A DNA stretch of 64,000 bases. Source: Roseateles depolymerans (lineage in GTDB: Bacteria > Pseudomonadota > Gammaproteobacteria > Burkholderiales > Burkholderiaceae_C). How positions within the stretch are numbered: position 1 is the first letter of the stretch; every line of letters begins with the position of its first letter. The position numbers were made by a program, and so were the translations under genes. This document shows positions 44,199-53,713 of this stretch, piece by piece. Under the pieces are notes generated by a model, which saw only the letters and a list, made by a program, of their open reading frames with translations, was not told the DNA's origin and made no database searches. Location: positions 186,001 to 250,000 of the forward strand of contig QFOD01000004.1 of the NCBI GenBank assembly GCA_003241055.1. Reading direction: 5' to 3'.

Positions 44199-47165
44199 AT
44201 GCCCGCCATCCGTGCGCACCTTCGTGCGCTGCCCGCCTCCCGTGCCCCACGCCTGCGCCCTGTCGCGCTGGCGGCCGGCCTGCTCGCGCTGCCCCTGTGG
44301 GCGCAGGCGCAGCAGGCGCCCGAGGCCAAGAGCAACAACCAGCTCGAGACCGTCACCGTCACCGGCATTCGCGCCGCGCTGGAGAGCGCGCTGAACGCCA
44401 AGCGACAGGACAAGGGCATCGTCGATGTCATCAAGGCCGAGGACATCGCCAAGTTCCCGGACACCAACCTGGCCGAGTCGCTGCAGCGCGTGCCCGGGGT
44501 GGTGATCGACCGAGACGCCGGCGAAGGCCGCAGCATCACGGTGCGCGGCCTGGGGGCCGATTTCACCCGCGTGCGCATCAACGGCATCGAGGCGCTGGCC
44601 ACCACCGGCGGCACCGACAGTTCGGGCGGTGCCAACCGTGGCCGCGGCTTCGACTTCAACGTGTTCGCGTCCGAACTGTTCCGCAGCCTGACCGTGCGCA
44701 AGAGCAACCAGGCCGATGTGGACGAGGGCTCGCTGGGCGCCACGGTGGATCTGGAGGCCTCGCGCCCCTTTGATCTGAAAGGCTTCGTGGCCACCGCGTC
44801 GCTGAAGGGCCGCTACAACGACCTGATCGGCGACACCGACCCGCGCGCGGCCTTCCTGGTGTCCAACACCTTCGCCAACGGCAGCATGGGCCTGCTGCTG
44901 TCGGGCGCCGTGTCCAAGCGTCGTCTGTACGAGGAAGGCTTCTCGACGGTGCGCTGGGACAACGGCGCCTCGTCCGGTGGCTGGTGCGCGCCCACCGGCG
45001 TGACCGCCAACCCCAGCAATTCCACCGCCACCACCTGCGGCCCGGCCGCCCAGGGCGTGGGCCGCCTCACCGGCACGGCCGACACCATCGCGGCCTACAA
45101 CGCCTCCAGCAGCGTCGACAACTTCCACCCGCGCCTGCCGCGCTACGGCCGGCTCACGCACGACCAGGACCGCCTGGGCATCACCGCCGCCTGGCAGTGG
45201 CGGCCGGCCGACACCACGCTGGTCAGCGTGGACATGCTGTATTCCAAGCTCAAGGCCACGCGCCAGGAGGACTTCCTGGAGGCCATCTCCTTCAGCCGCA
45301 CGGCCAGCCAGGGCGGCAAGCCGCAGACCAGCGTGGTCGAGGCGCAGTACGCCGCCAACGGCGCGCTGATGTACGGGAAGTACAACGGCGTGGATGTGCG
45401 CGCCGAATCGCGCTACGACGAGCTGAGCACCACCTTCAGCCAGCCCACGCTGACCGTGGAGCATGAGTTCAGCGACCACGTGCGTGCCCAGTTGCGCCTG
45501 GGCCGGGCGGACTCCAAGTTCCGCAACCCGGTGCAGACCACGACGACGCTGGATGCGCTCAACGTCAACGGCTATTCGCTGGACTTCCGCGGCAACGACC
45601 GCCTGCCGGTGATCGGCTATCCCTTCGACGTGACCCAGGCCGGCAGCGGCGGCCTGTCCATCGTCGGCGTGCCGGTGGCCACCTCGGGCACGCAGGCCGC
45701 CACCGTCGCCAACACCACCACCAGCGAGATCCGCATCCGCCCGCAGGGCGCCAACAACCGCAACGATGTGGCCCAGCTGGACCTGGCCTGGGAGGCCGTG
45801 CCCAATACGCTCACCGTCAAGGGCGGCGTGCAGCACAAGAAGTACAAGTTCGACACCTACGAGTTCCGCCGCGTCAACCAGAACGACACCATCTTTGCGC
45901 CTGCCGGCGGCATCAACGGCCTGACCACCACGCTGAGCGGTTTCGGCAAGGGCCTGTCCCTGCCGGCCGGCGTGCCCACCAGCTGGGTCATCCCCGACCT
46001 CAAGGCCATCGTCGCGGCCTACGACATCTACTGCAACTGCATCAAGAGCGGCCCCTCGGGCGGCCCGGGCGACTTCACGCTGTCCTCCACCACCAACGGC
46101 AATGCGCGCGGCAACAACCGTGCGGTGCAGGAGACCGATTCCGGCGGCTACCTGATGCTGGAGTTCACGCAGCGCCCCTTCGGCATCAAGCTGGACGGCA
46201 ATGTGGGCGTGCGCTACGTGCGCACCGAGCAGGTGTCCACCGGCTACCAGTCCACCGGAGGCGGCACCGAGGTCACGACCGTCAACAAGTACAGCGACAC
46301 GCTGCCCGCGCTCAACCTCGCGGCCAGCCTGACGCCCGACGTGATGCTGCGCTTCGCAGCGTCCAAGGCGATGGCGCGGCCGCAGCTGGGCAACCTGAAC
46401 CCGGGCGGCTCCATCTCCACCACCGGCACGCTGTCCATCACCTCCGGCAACCCGACGCTCAAGCCCTTCCGCGCCAAGACCTTCGACCTCAGCGCCGAGT
46501 GGTACCACGACCGCAACGGCTTCATCGGCCTGGGCCTGTTCCAGAAGAATATCGATACCTACATCCAGAGCTTGCGCACCAACGTGGCCTACAAGGACAC
46601 CGGCCTGCCGCTGTCGCTGCTGCCGTCCAACTTCACGGGCGAGGAGGTGTTCCAGCTGACCACGCCGATCAACACGCCCGGAGGCAAGCTCAAGGGCTAC
46701 GAGATCAACTTCCAGCAGCCCTTCAACTTCCTGCCGGCCTGGGGCAAGAACTTCGGCGTGCTGCTGAACTTCACCAAGGTCTCGTCCAAGATTACCTACC
46801 TGGTGTCGCCCACCAGCTCCAGCGTCATCGTGGACGATCTGCTGAACATGTCGCCCAAGTCCGCCAACGGCACGCTGTACTACGACGACGGCACCTTCAG
46901 TGCCCGCGTGTCGGTGTCGCGCCGCTCCTCCTTCCTGACCCGTGTGCCGGGCCAGAACAACAACGATGTGGAAGGCAAGAACGGCAGCACCAATGTGGAC
47001 CTGTCGGTCAGCTACAAGATCACGCCGCAGCTGGACCTCACCTTTGAGGGCGTGAACCTGACGAATGCGGCCAACGACCAGTTCATCAGCCGCCAGCGCA
47101 ACAGCCCGGTCGTCTACCACGTGACCGGCCGCGAGTACCTGGTCGGCGCCCGCTACAAGTTCTGA
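44199..47165 (+). CDS. TonB-dependent receptor, oligosaccharide type (TIGR01782-like)
   Basis: 988 aa. Signal peptide LAAGLLALPLWAQAQ, then a plug with LETVTVTGIRAALESALNAK, KAEDIAKFPDTNLAESLQRV, PGVVIDRDAGEGRSITVRGL and VRKSNQADVDEGSLGATVDL, the signature of the large receptors that often import plant oligosaccharides in Xanthomonas, Caulobacter and relatives. The barrel ends VGARYKF. It is divergent from kduI and upstream of pectinase genes, so it probably imports pectin oligomers; no KdgM-type porin is visible here. Confidence 0.93.
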   Translation: MPAIRAHLRALPASRAPRLRPVALAAGLLALPLWAQAQQAPEAKSNNQLETVTVTGIRAALESALNAKRQDKGIVDVIKAEDIAKFPDTNLAESLQRVPGVVIDRDAGEGRSITVRGLGADFTRVRINGIEALATTGGTDSSGGANRGRGFDFNVFASELFRSLTVRKSNQADVDEGSLGATVDLEASRPFDLKGFVATASLKGRYNDLIGDTDPRAAFLVSNTFANGSMGLLLSGAVSKRRLYEEGFSTVRWDNGASSGGWCAPTGVTANPSNSTATTCGPAAQGVGRLTGTADTIAAYNASSSVDNFHPRLPRYGRLTHDQDRLGITAAWQWRPADTTLVSVDMLYSKLKATRQEDFLEAISFSRTASQGGKPQTSVVEAQYAANGALMYGKYNGVDVRAESRYDELSTTFSQPTLTVEHEFSDHVRAQLRLGRADSKFRNPVQTTTTLDALNVNGYSLDFRGNDRLPVIGYPFDVTQAGSGGLSIVGVPVATSGTQAATVANTTTSEIRIRPQGANNRNDVAQLDLAWEAVPNTLTVKGGVQHKKYKFDTYEFRRVNQNDTIFAPAGGINGLTTTLSGFGKGLSLPAGVPTSWVIPDLKAIVAAYDIYCNCIKSGPSGGPGDFTLSSTTNGNARGNNRAVQETDSGGYLMLEFTQRPFGIKLDGNVGVRYVRTEQVSTGYQSTGGGTEVTTVNKYSDTLPALNLAASLTPDVMLRFAASKAMARPQLGNLNPGGSISTTGTLSITSGNPTLKPFRAKTFDLSAEWYHDRNGFIGLGLFQKNIDTYIQSLRTNVAYKDTGLPLSLLPSNFTGEEVFQLTTPINTPGGKLKGYEINFQQPFNFLPAWGKNFGVLLNFTKVSSKITYLVSPTSSSVIVDDLLNMSPKSANGTLYYDDGTFSARVSVSRRSSFLTRVPGQNNNDVEGKNGSTNVDLSVSYKITPQLDLTFEGVNLTNAANDQFISRQRNSPVVYHVTGREYLVGARYKF

Positions 47166-47338
47166 CCCGAGCGCGGACCCAGGCCCGCCCCAGGGGCGCC
47201 GACCTGACGTCGGTGCCCCGCCGTCCCTGTCGGGCCCTGACTGCCCGCCCCAAGCAAGACCCGCCCCCCAGGGTCTGCCACAGCGCAGTACCGCTGCCGC
47301 CGCCCGACCGGCGGCCGGCCCAGACACGGAGACAACCC

Positions 47339-47896
47339 ATGAAGATGCGCAAGACCCTCGCGCTCGCGGCCGCCGCATGGCTGGCCAGCGGCGCGGCCCT
47401 GGCCGACGGCCTGCCCGCCGGCACCCTGATCACCGGCCAGGTCAGTGGCGCCAGCACGGTGCTGCTGGGCCTGGACCACGGCTTTGCCGACGAGCCCGGC
47501 AGCAACACCGCCGCGCTGGCCGCGGCCGATCTCGAGTTCCTGACCGGCGACTACGCGCTGGGCGTGGATTTCGGCACCGACGGGCGTGTGCAGGTGTGGA
47601 ACAACACCGGCACGTCGCTGGTGCCGGGCAGCTACACGCTGAGCTTCGAGTTCAGCGGCCTGGCGGGCGAGATCACCGACTTCACGCTGCTGGACGGCGC
47701 CACTGGCGTGACGGTGCAGGTGCTGGGGCCGCACGCCATCAGCCTCAGCTTCTCCAACCTGGACTTCGGGAGCGAGTACGGCAGCTTCGCCGCGCAGATC
47801 AGCGTCAGCCCCGTGCCCGAGCCCGCGTCGCTGGCGCTGATGGGGGCAGGTCTTGCCCTGCTGGCGGGCGCGCGTCGGGTGCGGAGGCCGGCATGA
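47339..47896 (+). CDS. PEP-CTERM sorting domain protein in the pectin locus
   Basis: 185 aa: a signal peptide (TLALAAAAWLASGAALA), a beta-rich middle (VLLGLDHGFADEPGSNTAAL, DFGTDGRVQVWNNTG) and a C-terminal VPEPASLALMGAGLALLAG plus RRVRRPA. The stop overlaps the ATG of the pectate lyase/methylesterase fusion (ATGA), so the two are translationally coupled. The mature domain is not recognised; a carbohydrate-binding or surface-anchoring role would fit the context but is speculation. Confidence 0.85.
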   Translation: MKMRKTLALAAAAWLASGAALADGLPAGTLITGQVSGASTVLLGLDHGFADEPGSNTAALAAADLEFLTGDYALGVDFGTDGRVQVWNNTGTSLVPGSYTLSFEFSGLAGEITDFTLLDGATGVTVQVLGPHAISLSFSNLDFGSEYGSFAAQISVSPVPEPASLALMGAGLALLAGARRVRRPA

Positions 47897-50700
47897 GGGC
47901 GCCGCGGATCCTGAGCCTGGCGGCGCTGCTGGCGGTCTGCCTGGGCGCCAGCGCGGCCGACGTGGCCCAGCAGGTCGCCCCGTCTGACGGCTGGGGTGCG
48001 GGCACGGTGGGCGGCGCCGCTGCCACGCCCGAACACATCTACACGGTGCGCAACCGGGCCGAGCTGCTGAATGCGCTGGCCAACGGCGGCACGGCGCCCA
48101 AGATCATCAAGGTGGCCGGCACCATCGACATGAGCGAGGGCACGCCCTTCGTCAACACGGCCGACCAGAAGGTTCGTTCGCGCGTGCGACTCACGAGCAA
48201 CACCACGCTGATCGGCGAGGGGCCGGGGGCAGGCTTCGTCAATGCCTGGATAGACATCACCAGCGTCAGCCAGGTCATCGTGCGCAACCTGCACATCGTC
48301 GCGCCCTGCGATGTCGGCCCGGTCTGGGACCCGAACGACGGCGCCACCGGCAACTGGAACTCGCAGTACGACGCCATCGGCATCGTCACCGCCACCCAGG
48401 TCTGGATAGACCACAACACCATCACCGATGCGCCGGTCACCGACGACACGCTGCCCGTCGAGAACGGCAAGACCCGGCAGTGTCATGACGGCGCCATCGA
48501 CATCACCAAGGGCGCGGACCTGATCACGGTCTCCTACAACCGCGTCACGCAGCATGACAAGTCCATGCTGATCGGCGGCTCGGACAGCCTCACCAGCGAT
48601 GCCGGCAAGCTGCGCGTGACCATCGCCAACAACGTGTTCGACGGCGTGACCCAACGCGTGCCGCGGGTGCGCTTCGGCCAGGTCCATGTGTTCAACAACT
48701 ACTTCGTCGGCAGCAAGACGGCCAACCCCTATCCGCACCTCTACAGCATAGGCCTGGGCAAGCAGGGCAATGTGATCTCGCACGCCAATGTGTTCGCCAT
48801 CGACGGCGCCGTGGGCTGCGACAGCGTCGTGATGTATCCCAGTAGCGACCACAGCGGCGTGTTCCAGGACAGCGGCTCCACGCTCAACGGCGCGCCACTG
48901 GGCGCCTGCAGCGTGCTGCCGGGCACGGCCTTCACGCCGGGCTATGCGTTCAAGCCGCGGCCCGTGGCGCTGGTCAAGGCCAATGCGCTGGCCCAGGCCG
49001 GCGCCGGCAAACTCAGCACCCAGATCGCCGGCAACGGCAATGTGGACGACGTGGCCGGCACCAAGGCCCCGGCGGCCGGTGAGCTCGATGTGCATGTGGA
49101 CACGCGGCTGTCGCTGTCCTTCGACGCGCCGCCCACCCTAGGCAGCAGCGGGCGCGTCAATGTCTACCGCGCCAGCGACGATGTGCTGGTCGACAGCATC
49201 GACATCAGCACCGCGCCGTCGTCCACCGACACCCAGACCGTGCTGCCGCGCACCAACCTCGAGATCGACGCGCTGGGCCTGGGCGCGATGCCGGAGGGCG
49301 CGACCTTTGCGCGCTACGTCTGGTACAGGCCGCTCAGCGTCAGCGGCAGCACGGCCACGGTGAAACTACATGACAACCGGCTGGACTTTGGCACCCGCTA
49401 CTACGTGACGCTGGACGCCGGCGTGCTGGCCGGCAGCATCCGTGGCACGCCCTTTGCGGGCATCGCCAAGGCCGACGGCTGGAGCTTCACCACCCGCGCC
49501 GCGCCGGCCAGCTTCACCGCCGTCAGCGTGGACGACAGCGGCAGCGCGGCCGATTTCCGAACGCTGCAGGGGGCACTGAACTGGGTGATGAAGCACTGCT
49601 CCACCACCAGCCCCGCCAGCGACGGCTGCAACACCGTGGCCACGCCCAAGACCATCACGCTGGGCAACGGCCGCTATCCGGCGCTGAACGTGCTGCGCAA
49701 GGTGGCCAATCTCAGCATCGTCGGCGAGAGCCGTGACGGTGTCGTGGTGGGCGACGAGAACTTCGAATCGCTGAACTCTGGCAGCGGCGCCAGCAGCGCC
49801 AGTGCCGGCACGGCGCTCAGCACCTCGGGCCGCACGGCAGGCCACCGCGTGCTGGGCGGCGGGCGCTCTTCGCTGCTGGTGGAGAGCTCGGACCTGCTGA
49901 CGCTGAGCAACTTCACGCTGCAAAACCCCCATGTGCGCAGCACCGCGCTCGACAACCAGGCCGAAGCGATCTACTTCAACACCAGCACCACGGCCGCCGC
50001 GGCCCGGCTGGTGGCCAAGCAGATGAATTTCCTCAGCCAGCAGGACACCTTGCAGCTCAAGGGCTACAACTGGATCTACCAGTCGCTGGTGGCCGGCAAT
50101 GTGGACTTCATCTGGGGCGGCGTGATGGCCAGCCTGTTCGAGGACTGCGAGATCCGCTCGGTGGCCGACCCGGCCAGCGGATCGCCGGGCTACATCCTGC
50201 AATCGCGCGCCACCGCGGGGGACAAGGGCTTTGTGTTCCTCAACAGCCGGCTCACCGCCGAGCCGGGTGTGACCCAGGCCTACCTGGCGCGCAGCGGTGG
50301 CACCACGTCCACCGCCTACCTCGACCACATCGCCTTCGTGAACACCCGCATGGGGCCGCACATCCTGCCGGTGGGCTGGTGTGTGGGCACCGGCACCAGC
50401 AAGACCGGCACCGGCACGGGCAACTGCAGCAGCAACCCGCCGCCCTGGGCCGGCACCGCGGACGGCGGCGCCACCGAGGCCGTGGGCTGGCGCGAGTACG
50501 GCAGCCTGGACCTGGACGGTGTGCCGCTGGATGTGAGCGCGCGCCTGGGCCTGGCCTCGGTGAAGGTGGGAGGCGTTCCCACTGACATCGTGCTGGCCCG
50601 CCAGCTGGGTTCGCCCGCGGGCCTCACCACGCGGGCCGAGGTGTTCCAGAACTCCACCATCGCCACCGGCGCGCCCGGCGGCTGGGTGCCGGCGCCGTGA
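47893..50700 (+). CDS. bifunctional pectate lyase (PL1) - pectin methylesterase (CE8) fusion
   Basis: 935 aa with a signal peptide (ILSLAALLAVCLGASA). Residues ~25-370 are a PL1 pectate lyase: NWNSQYDAIGIVTATQVWID and the catalytic-arginine motif QRVPRVRFG at 254-262. Residues ~385-530 form a beta-sandwich linker with LSFDAPPTLGSSGRVNVYRA, like bacterial Ig/SWM domains. Residues ~535-935 are a CE8 methylesterase with QQDTLQ (Asp718) and GNVDFIWGG (Asp738), 20 residues apart. One chain could demethylate and cleave pectin. It is coupled to the PEP-CTERM gene before and, by GTGA, to the esterase after it. Confidence 0.92.
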   Translation: MRAPRILSLAALLAVCLGASAADVAQQVAPSDGWGAGTVGGAAATPEHIYTVRNRAELLNALANGGTAPKIIKVAGTIDMSEGTPFVNTADQKVRSRVRLTSNTTLIGEGPGAGFVNAWIDITSVSQVIVRNLHIVAPCDVGPVWDPNDGATGNWNSQYDAIGIVTATQVWIDHNTITDAPVTDDTLPVENGKTRQCHDGAIDITKGADLITVSYNRVTQHDKSMLIGGSDSLTSDAGKLRVTIANNVFDGVTQRVPRVRFGQVHVFNNYFVGSKTANPYPHLYSIGLGKQGNVISHANVFAIDGAVGCDSVVMYPSSDHSGVFQDSGSTLNGAPLGACSVLPGTAFTPGYAFKPRPVALVKANALAQAGAGKLSTQIAGNGNVDDVAGTKAPAAGELDVHVDTRLSLSFDAPPTLGSSGRVNVYRASDDVLVDSIDISTAPSSTDTQTVLPRTNLEIDALGLGAMPEGATFARYVWYRPLSVSGSTATVKLHDNRLDFGTRYYVTLDAGVLAGSIRGTPFAGIAKADGWSFTTRAAPASFTAVSVDDSGSAADFRTLQGALNWVMKHCSTTSPASDGCNTVATPKTITLGNGRYPALNVLRKVANLSIVGESRDGVVVGDENFESLNSGSGASSASAGTALSTSGRTAGHRVLGGGRSSLLVESSDLLTLSNFTLQNPHVRSTALDNQAEAIYFNTSTTAAAARLVAKQMNFLSQQDTLQLKGYNWIYQSLVAGNVDFIWGGVMASLFEDCEIRSVADPASGSPGYILQSRATAGDKGFVFLNSRLTAEPGVTQAYLARSGGTTSTAYLDHIAFVNTRMGPHILPVGWCVGTGTSKTGTGTGNCSSNPPPWAGTADGGATEAVGWREYGSLDLDGVPLDVSARLGLASVKVGGVPTDIVLARQLGSPAGLTTRAEVFQNSTIATGAPGGWVPAP

Positions 50701-51428
50701 AGCGGCTGGCCGCGCTGTGGTTCGCGGCGGCGCTGGGCTCGGCATCGATGGCCTGGGCCCAGGGCCAGCCGCCGGCCGGGCCACGGCTCATCCTGGTGGG
50801 CGACTCCACGCTGGCGCCTCGCAGTGGCTATGGCAATGCGCTGTGCGCGCGCTTCCAGCAGGTCGCCTGCCTCAACCTCGCGCGCGGCGGCCGCTCCAGC
50901 AAGAGCTACCGCGCCGAGGGCCTGTGGGCCACGGTGCTGGCGCTGCTGAACGAGCGCGGCCCGGGCGACACGCGGCAGCACAGCCTGGTGCTGATCCAGT
51001 TCGGCCACAACGACCAACCCGGCAAGCCCGGGCGCTCTACCGATCTCGCCTCCGAGTTCGGCCCCAACCTCGCGGGCTATGTGGCCGAAGCACGCGCGGC
51101 CGGCGCGGAGGTGATGCTGCTCACGCCGCTGACCCGCCGGAGCTTCCGGCAAGGCGAACTGGACAACGACCTGCGCCCTTGGGCCGAGGCCACGCTGAAG
51201 CTGGGTGCCGAGCTTGGCGTGCCGGTGCTGGACCTGAATGCACTGAGCGCCGCCTCGGTGCGCGCCATGGGCCAGCCTGCGGCCGACACGCTGGCCGAGG
51301 CGCCGCCGCGCTTTGACCGCACCCACCTGGGCCCACGCGGCGCGGCGCTGTTCGCGCAGATGGTGGCCGACGAGCTGCTGCGGCTGCGGCCCGACCTCGC
51401 CGGCGCGCGCACGCTGGCCGTGCCCTGA
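50697..51428 (+). CDS. rhamnogalacturonan acetylesterase-like SGNH hydrolase (CE12)
   Basis: 243 aa with a signal peptide (AALWFAAALGSASMAWA). Block I ILVGDSTLAPRSGYG carries the serine nucleophile, ARGGRSSKSYRAEG and FGHNDQPGKPG are blocks II/III, and the C-terminal DRTHLG supplies Asp and His. This is the CE12 pattern for removing acetyl groups from rhamnogalacturonan. It starts at GTG overlapping the fusion gene stop, so it belongs to the same operon and extends the locus to acetylated pectin. Confidence 0.9.
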   Translation: MKRLAALWFAAALGSASMAWAQGQPPAGPRLILVGDSTLAPRSGYGNALCARFQQVACLNLARGGRSSKSYRAEGLWATVLALLNERGPGDTRQHSLVLIQFGHNDQPGKPGRSTDLASEFGPNLAGYVAEARAAGAEVMLLTPLTRRSFRQGELDNDLRPWAEATLKLGAELGVPVLDLNALSAASVRAMGQPAADTLAEAPPRFDRTHLGPRGAALFAQMVADELLRLRPDLAGARTLAVP

Positions 51429-51507
51429 AGCGGCAAAGCGCGGCGGCGGCTGGGGGGGCGTGCGCAGCGGTGACACTGCGCTCCTGTTCTTCAGCCCCCG
51501 CCCGCCC

Positions 51508-52464
51508 ATGAAGCTGCTGTACCTGCTGACCCTGAGCCTTGGCCTGTTGCTGGCTGATGCGGCCTTTGCCCAGCCTCCCGCCGCCAGGCGCATCGCGATC
51601 ACGATCGACGATCTGCCCTATGCCTCGACCACGCCCATCAGCCTCGACGAGGCCGCCGCGCTGAACCAGGCCTTGCTGGCCACGCTGCGCCGTCATGGCG
51701 CGAAGGCGGTCGGCTTCGTCAACGAAGACAAGCTGCTGCGGCCGGGCCAGATCGACGCCGGCGTGGCGCTGCTGCAGGCCTGGCTGGACGTCGGCATGGA
51801 GCTGGGCAATCACAACTTCGGCCATGTGGGCCTGTGGAAGGGCTCGCTGGCGCAGAACCAGGACGCGGTGCTCCAGGGCGAGGTCTTCACCCGCTGGCTC
51901 ACCCAGCGGCAGGGCGCACCGCTGCGCTACTACCGTCACCCCTACACACAGACCGGCCGGGACGAGGCCGAGCGCGAGGCCTTCGAGGGCTTTCTGGCCG
52001 CGCATGGCTACACGGTCGCACCCTTCACGGTGGAGCATGACGACAGCCTGTTCGCCTGCGTCTACGAGCGGCTGCAGGGGCCGGATCGTGCGGCCCTGCA
52101 GGCCCGCGTGGCGGACGAGTACGACGCCCACCTGAGGCGCTCGGTGGCGGTGTTCGAGACCATGTCCGGTGAGCTGTTCGGCCGCCAGATTCCGCAGGTG
52201 CTGCTGATCCACGCCACGCGGCTCAATGCCGACACGCTGGAGCGCAGCCTGCGCACGCTGGCCGAGCTGGGCTACCGCTTCGTGCCGCTGGACGAGGCGC
52301 TGCAGGACCCGGCCTACCGCAGCCCCGCACGGGCCAGCGGGCGTTTCGGCCCGTCCTGGCTGGCGCGCTGGGCGCGTGCGCAGGGCGTGAAGCTGAGCGT
52401 CTATGGCCAGCCCGACCCCGACGGCGAGACCGCCCGCCTGCACACGCAGCTGTGCGCGCGCTGA
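51508..52464 (+). CDS. polysaccharide deacetylase family protein
   Basis: 318 aa with signal peptide LLYLLTLSLGLLLADAAFA. The NodB-like fold shows TIDDLPYAS (catalytic and metal Asp), MELGNHNFGHVGLW (HxxxH metal ligands) and YYRHPYTQTG. The gene starts 79 nt after the CE12 gene. It may deacetylate a polysaccharide in the periplasm; whether the substrate is pectin or cell-wall peptidoglycan is open. ATG 51508 is chosen since the frame upstream of it overlaps CE12. Confidence 0.87.
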   Translation: MKLLYLLTLSLGLLLADAAFAQPPAARRIAITIDDLPYASTTPISLDEAAALNQALLATLRRHGAKAVGFVNEDKLLRPGQIDAGVALLQAWLDVGMELGNHNFGHVGLWKGSLAQNQDAVLQGEVFTRWLTQRQGAPLRYYRHPYTQTGRDEAEREAFEGFLAAHGYTVAPFTVEHDDSLFACVYERLQGPDRAALQARVADEYDAHLRRSVAVFETMSGELFGRQIPQVLLIHATRLNADTLERSLRTLAELGYRFVPLDEALQDPAYRSPARASGRFGPSWLARWARAQGVKLSVYGQPDPDGETARLHTQLCAR

Positions 52465-52539
52465 GGGGCTGACGCGGCCGCCTATATTCCGGTCATCCCC
52501 GTTGCATTGCCGGCCGTCGTCAGGCCTGCCTCTCGCCCC

Positions 52540-53184
52540 ATGAGCCACGACTATCCCCAGGACATCTACACCGAGCCCGAACCCGATCCGGACACCCTGG
52601 TCAACCTGGGCCCGCTGACCGGCCTGGCCGGCGTGTGGCGCGGCACGCGCGGGCTGGACATCAGCCCCAAGGCCGAGGGCCCCGAGAAGCAGGCCTTCAT
52701 CGAGGAGGTCACGCTGCAGCCCATCGATGCGCAGACCAACGGGCCGCAGCTGTTCTACGGCCTGCGCTATCACACGCGCATCGTGAAGCCGGACGACCCC
52801 GAGACCTTCCACGACCAGGTGGGCTACTGGCTGTGGGAGCCGGCCACCGGCGCGCTGCTGCAGACGCTGTCGCTGCCGCGCGGCCAGACCGCGATGGCCG
52901 CCGGCCAGGCCACGGCGGACGCCAAGACCTTCACGCTGGAGGCGGTGCGCGGTTCGCTGACGAATGGCATCGTGTCCAACCCCTTCCTGGAGCAGGCCTT
53001 CCGCACCGAGCGCTACACCATCACGGTGACGGTGAATGAGGACGGCAGCTGGTCCTACGAGCAGACCACGCTGCTGGTGACCCCGGACCGTAGCGAGCCC
53101 TTCCAGCACACGGATCGCAACCGGCTGACCAAAGTCGCCGAGCCCACGCCCAACCCCATGGCGCTGGCGGCGCTCCAGGCTTGA
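52540..53184 (+). CDS. nitrobindin/FABP-like beta-barrel protein
   Basis: 214 aa, no signal peptide. The GVWRGTRGLDISPKAEGP start, FIEEVTLQPI and DQVGYWLWEPATGALLQTLS are arranged like the ten-stranded heme-binding THAP4/nitrobindin barrel, and the downstream ERYTITVTVNEDGSWSYEQT fits its last strands. The heme-ligand histidine cannot be placed with confidence. It lies 75 nt after the deacetylase gene and 7 nt before another secreted barrel-like protein; a link with pectin use is unknown. Confidence 0.7.
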   Translation: MSHDYPQDIYTEPEPDPDTLVNLGPLTGLAGVWRGTRGLDISPKAEGPEKQAFIEEVTLQPIDAQTNGPQLFYGLRYHTRIVKPDDPETFHDQVGYWLWEPATGALLQTLSLPRGQTAMAAGQATADAKTFTLEAVRGSLTNGIVSNPFLEQAFRTERYTITVTVNEDGSWSYEQTTLLVTPDRSEPFQHTDRNRLTKVAEPTPNPMALAALQA

Positions 53185-53191
53185 GGTTGCG

Positions 53192-53713
53192 ATGAAACGC
53201 CGCCAATTGCTGACGACGGCCCTGTCCTCGCTGGCGGCGCTGCCCGCGCTCGCCGACGGCGAGGCCCGCGACGGGCGGGGCGGCCGCTTCGAGGACGATC
53301 TGTTCGTGAACCTGGAAGGCGAGTGGCTGCTGACCCGCCGCATCGGCGGGCGCGAGGCGCAGAACAGCGTCACCGCGACCTGGGTGCTGCAGCACCAGTT
53401 CCTGCGCCTGCAGATGCGCGACCTGGCCACGCCGTCGCGCTACGAGGCCGATGTCTACATCGGCTACTCGCACGCGGCCGGCGAGTACGTGGCGCACTGG
53501 ATGGACAACTTCGGTGGCCACTTCGCGGGCGAGGGCCGCGGGCGGCGCGACGGCAACGCGGTGGAGTTCCGCTTCGCCTACGCCAGCGGGCCCTTCTTCA
53601 ACACCTTCCGCTGGGACCCGGCGGGCAAGACCTGGACCTGCGTGCTGGAGTCGGTGGCCAAGAACGGCGAGCGCCAGCTGTTCGCGCGCGACACGCTGGT
53701 GCGGCGCGGCTAA
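53192..53713 (+). CDS. secreted lipocalin-like protein, unknown function
   Basis: 173 aa with signal peptide LLTTALSSLAALPALA. The mature part has NLEGEWLLTRRIGG, TWVLQHQFLRLQMRDLATPS, YIGYSHAAGEYVAHWMDNFG and a final strand pattern, similar to DUF1579-type barrel proteins. I do not recognise a binding or catalytic residue set. It begins 7 nt after the nitrobindin-like gene and is probably co-expressed. Its stop overlaps the convergent yjdF-like gene by 4 nt. Confidence 0.7.
   Translation: MKRRQLLTTALSSLAALPALADGEARDGRGGRFEDDLFVNLEGEWLLTRRIGGREAQNSVTATWVLQHQFLRLQMRDLATPSRYEADVYIGYSHAAGEYVAHWMDNFGGHFAGEGRGRRDGNAVEFRFAYASGPFFNTFRWDPAGKTWTCVLESVAKNGERQLFARDTLVRRG

Noticed and set aside
43875..47378. 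Very long minus-strand ORF (1167 codons) opposite the TonB receptor gene
   Set aside because: It is the antisense shadow of a well-supported receptor gene in a GC3-biased genome; its translation is low-complexity Arg/Gly/Ala/His-rich and shows no family motif.
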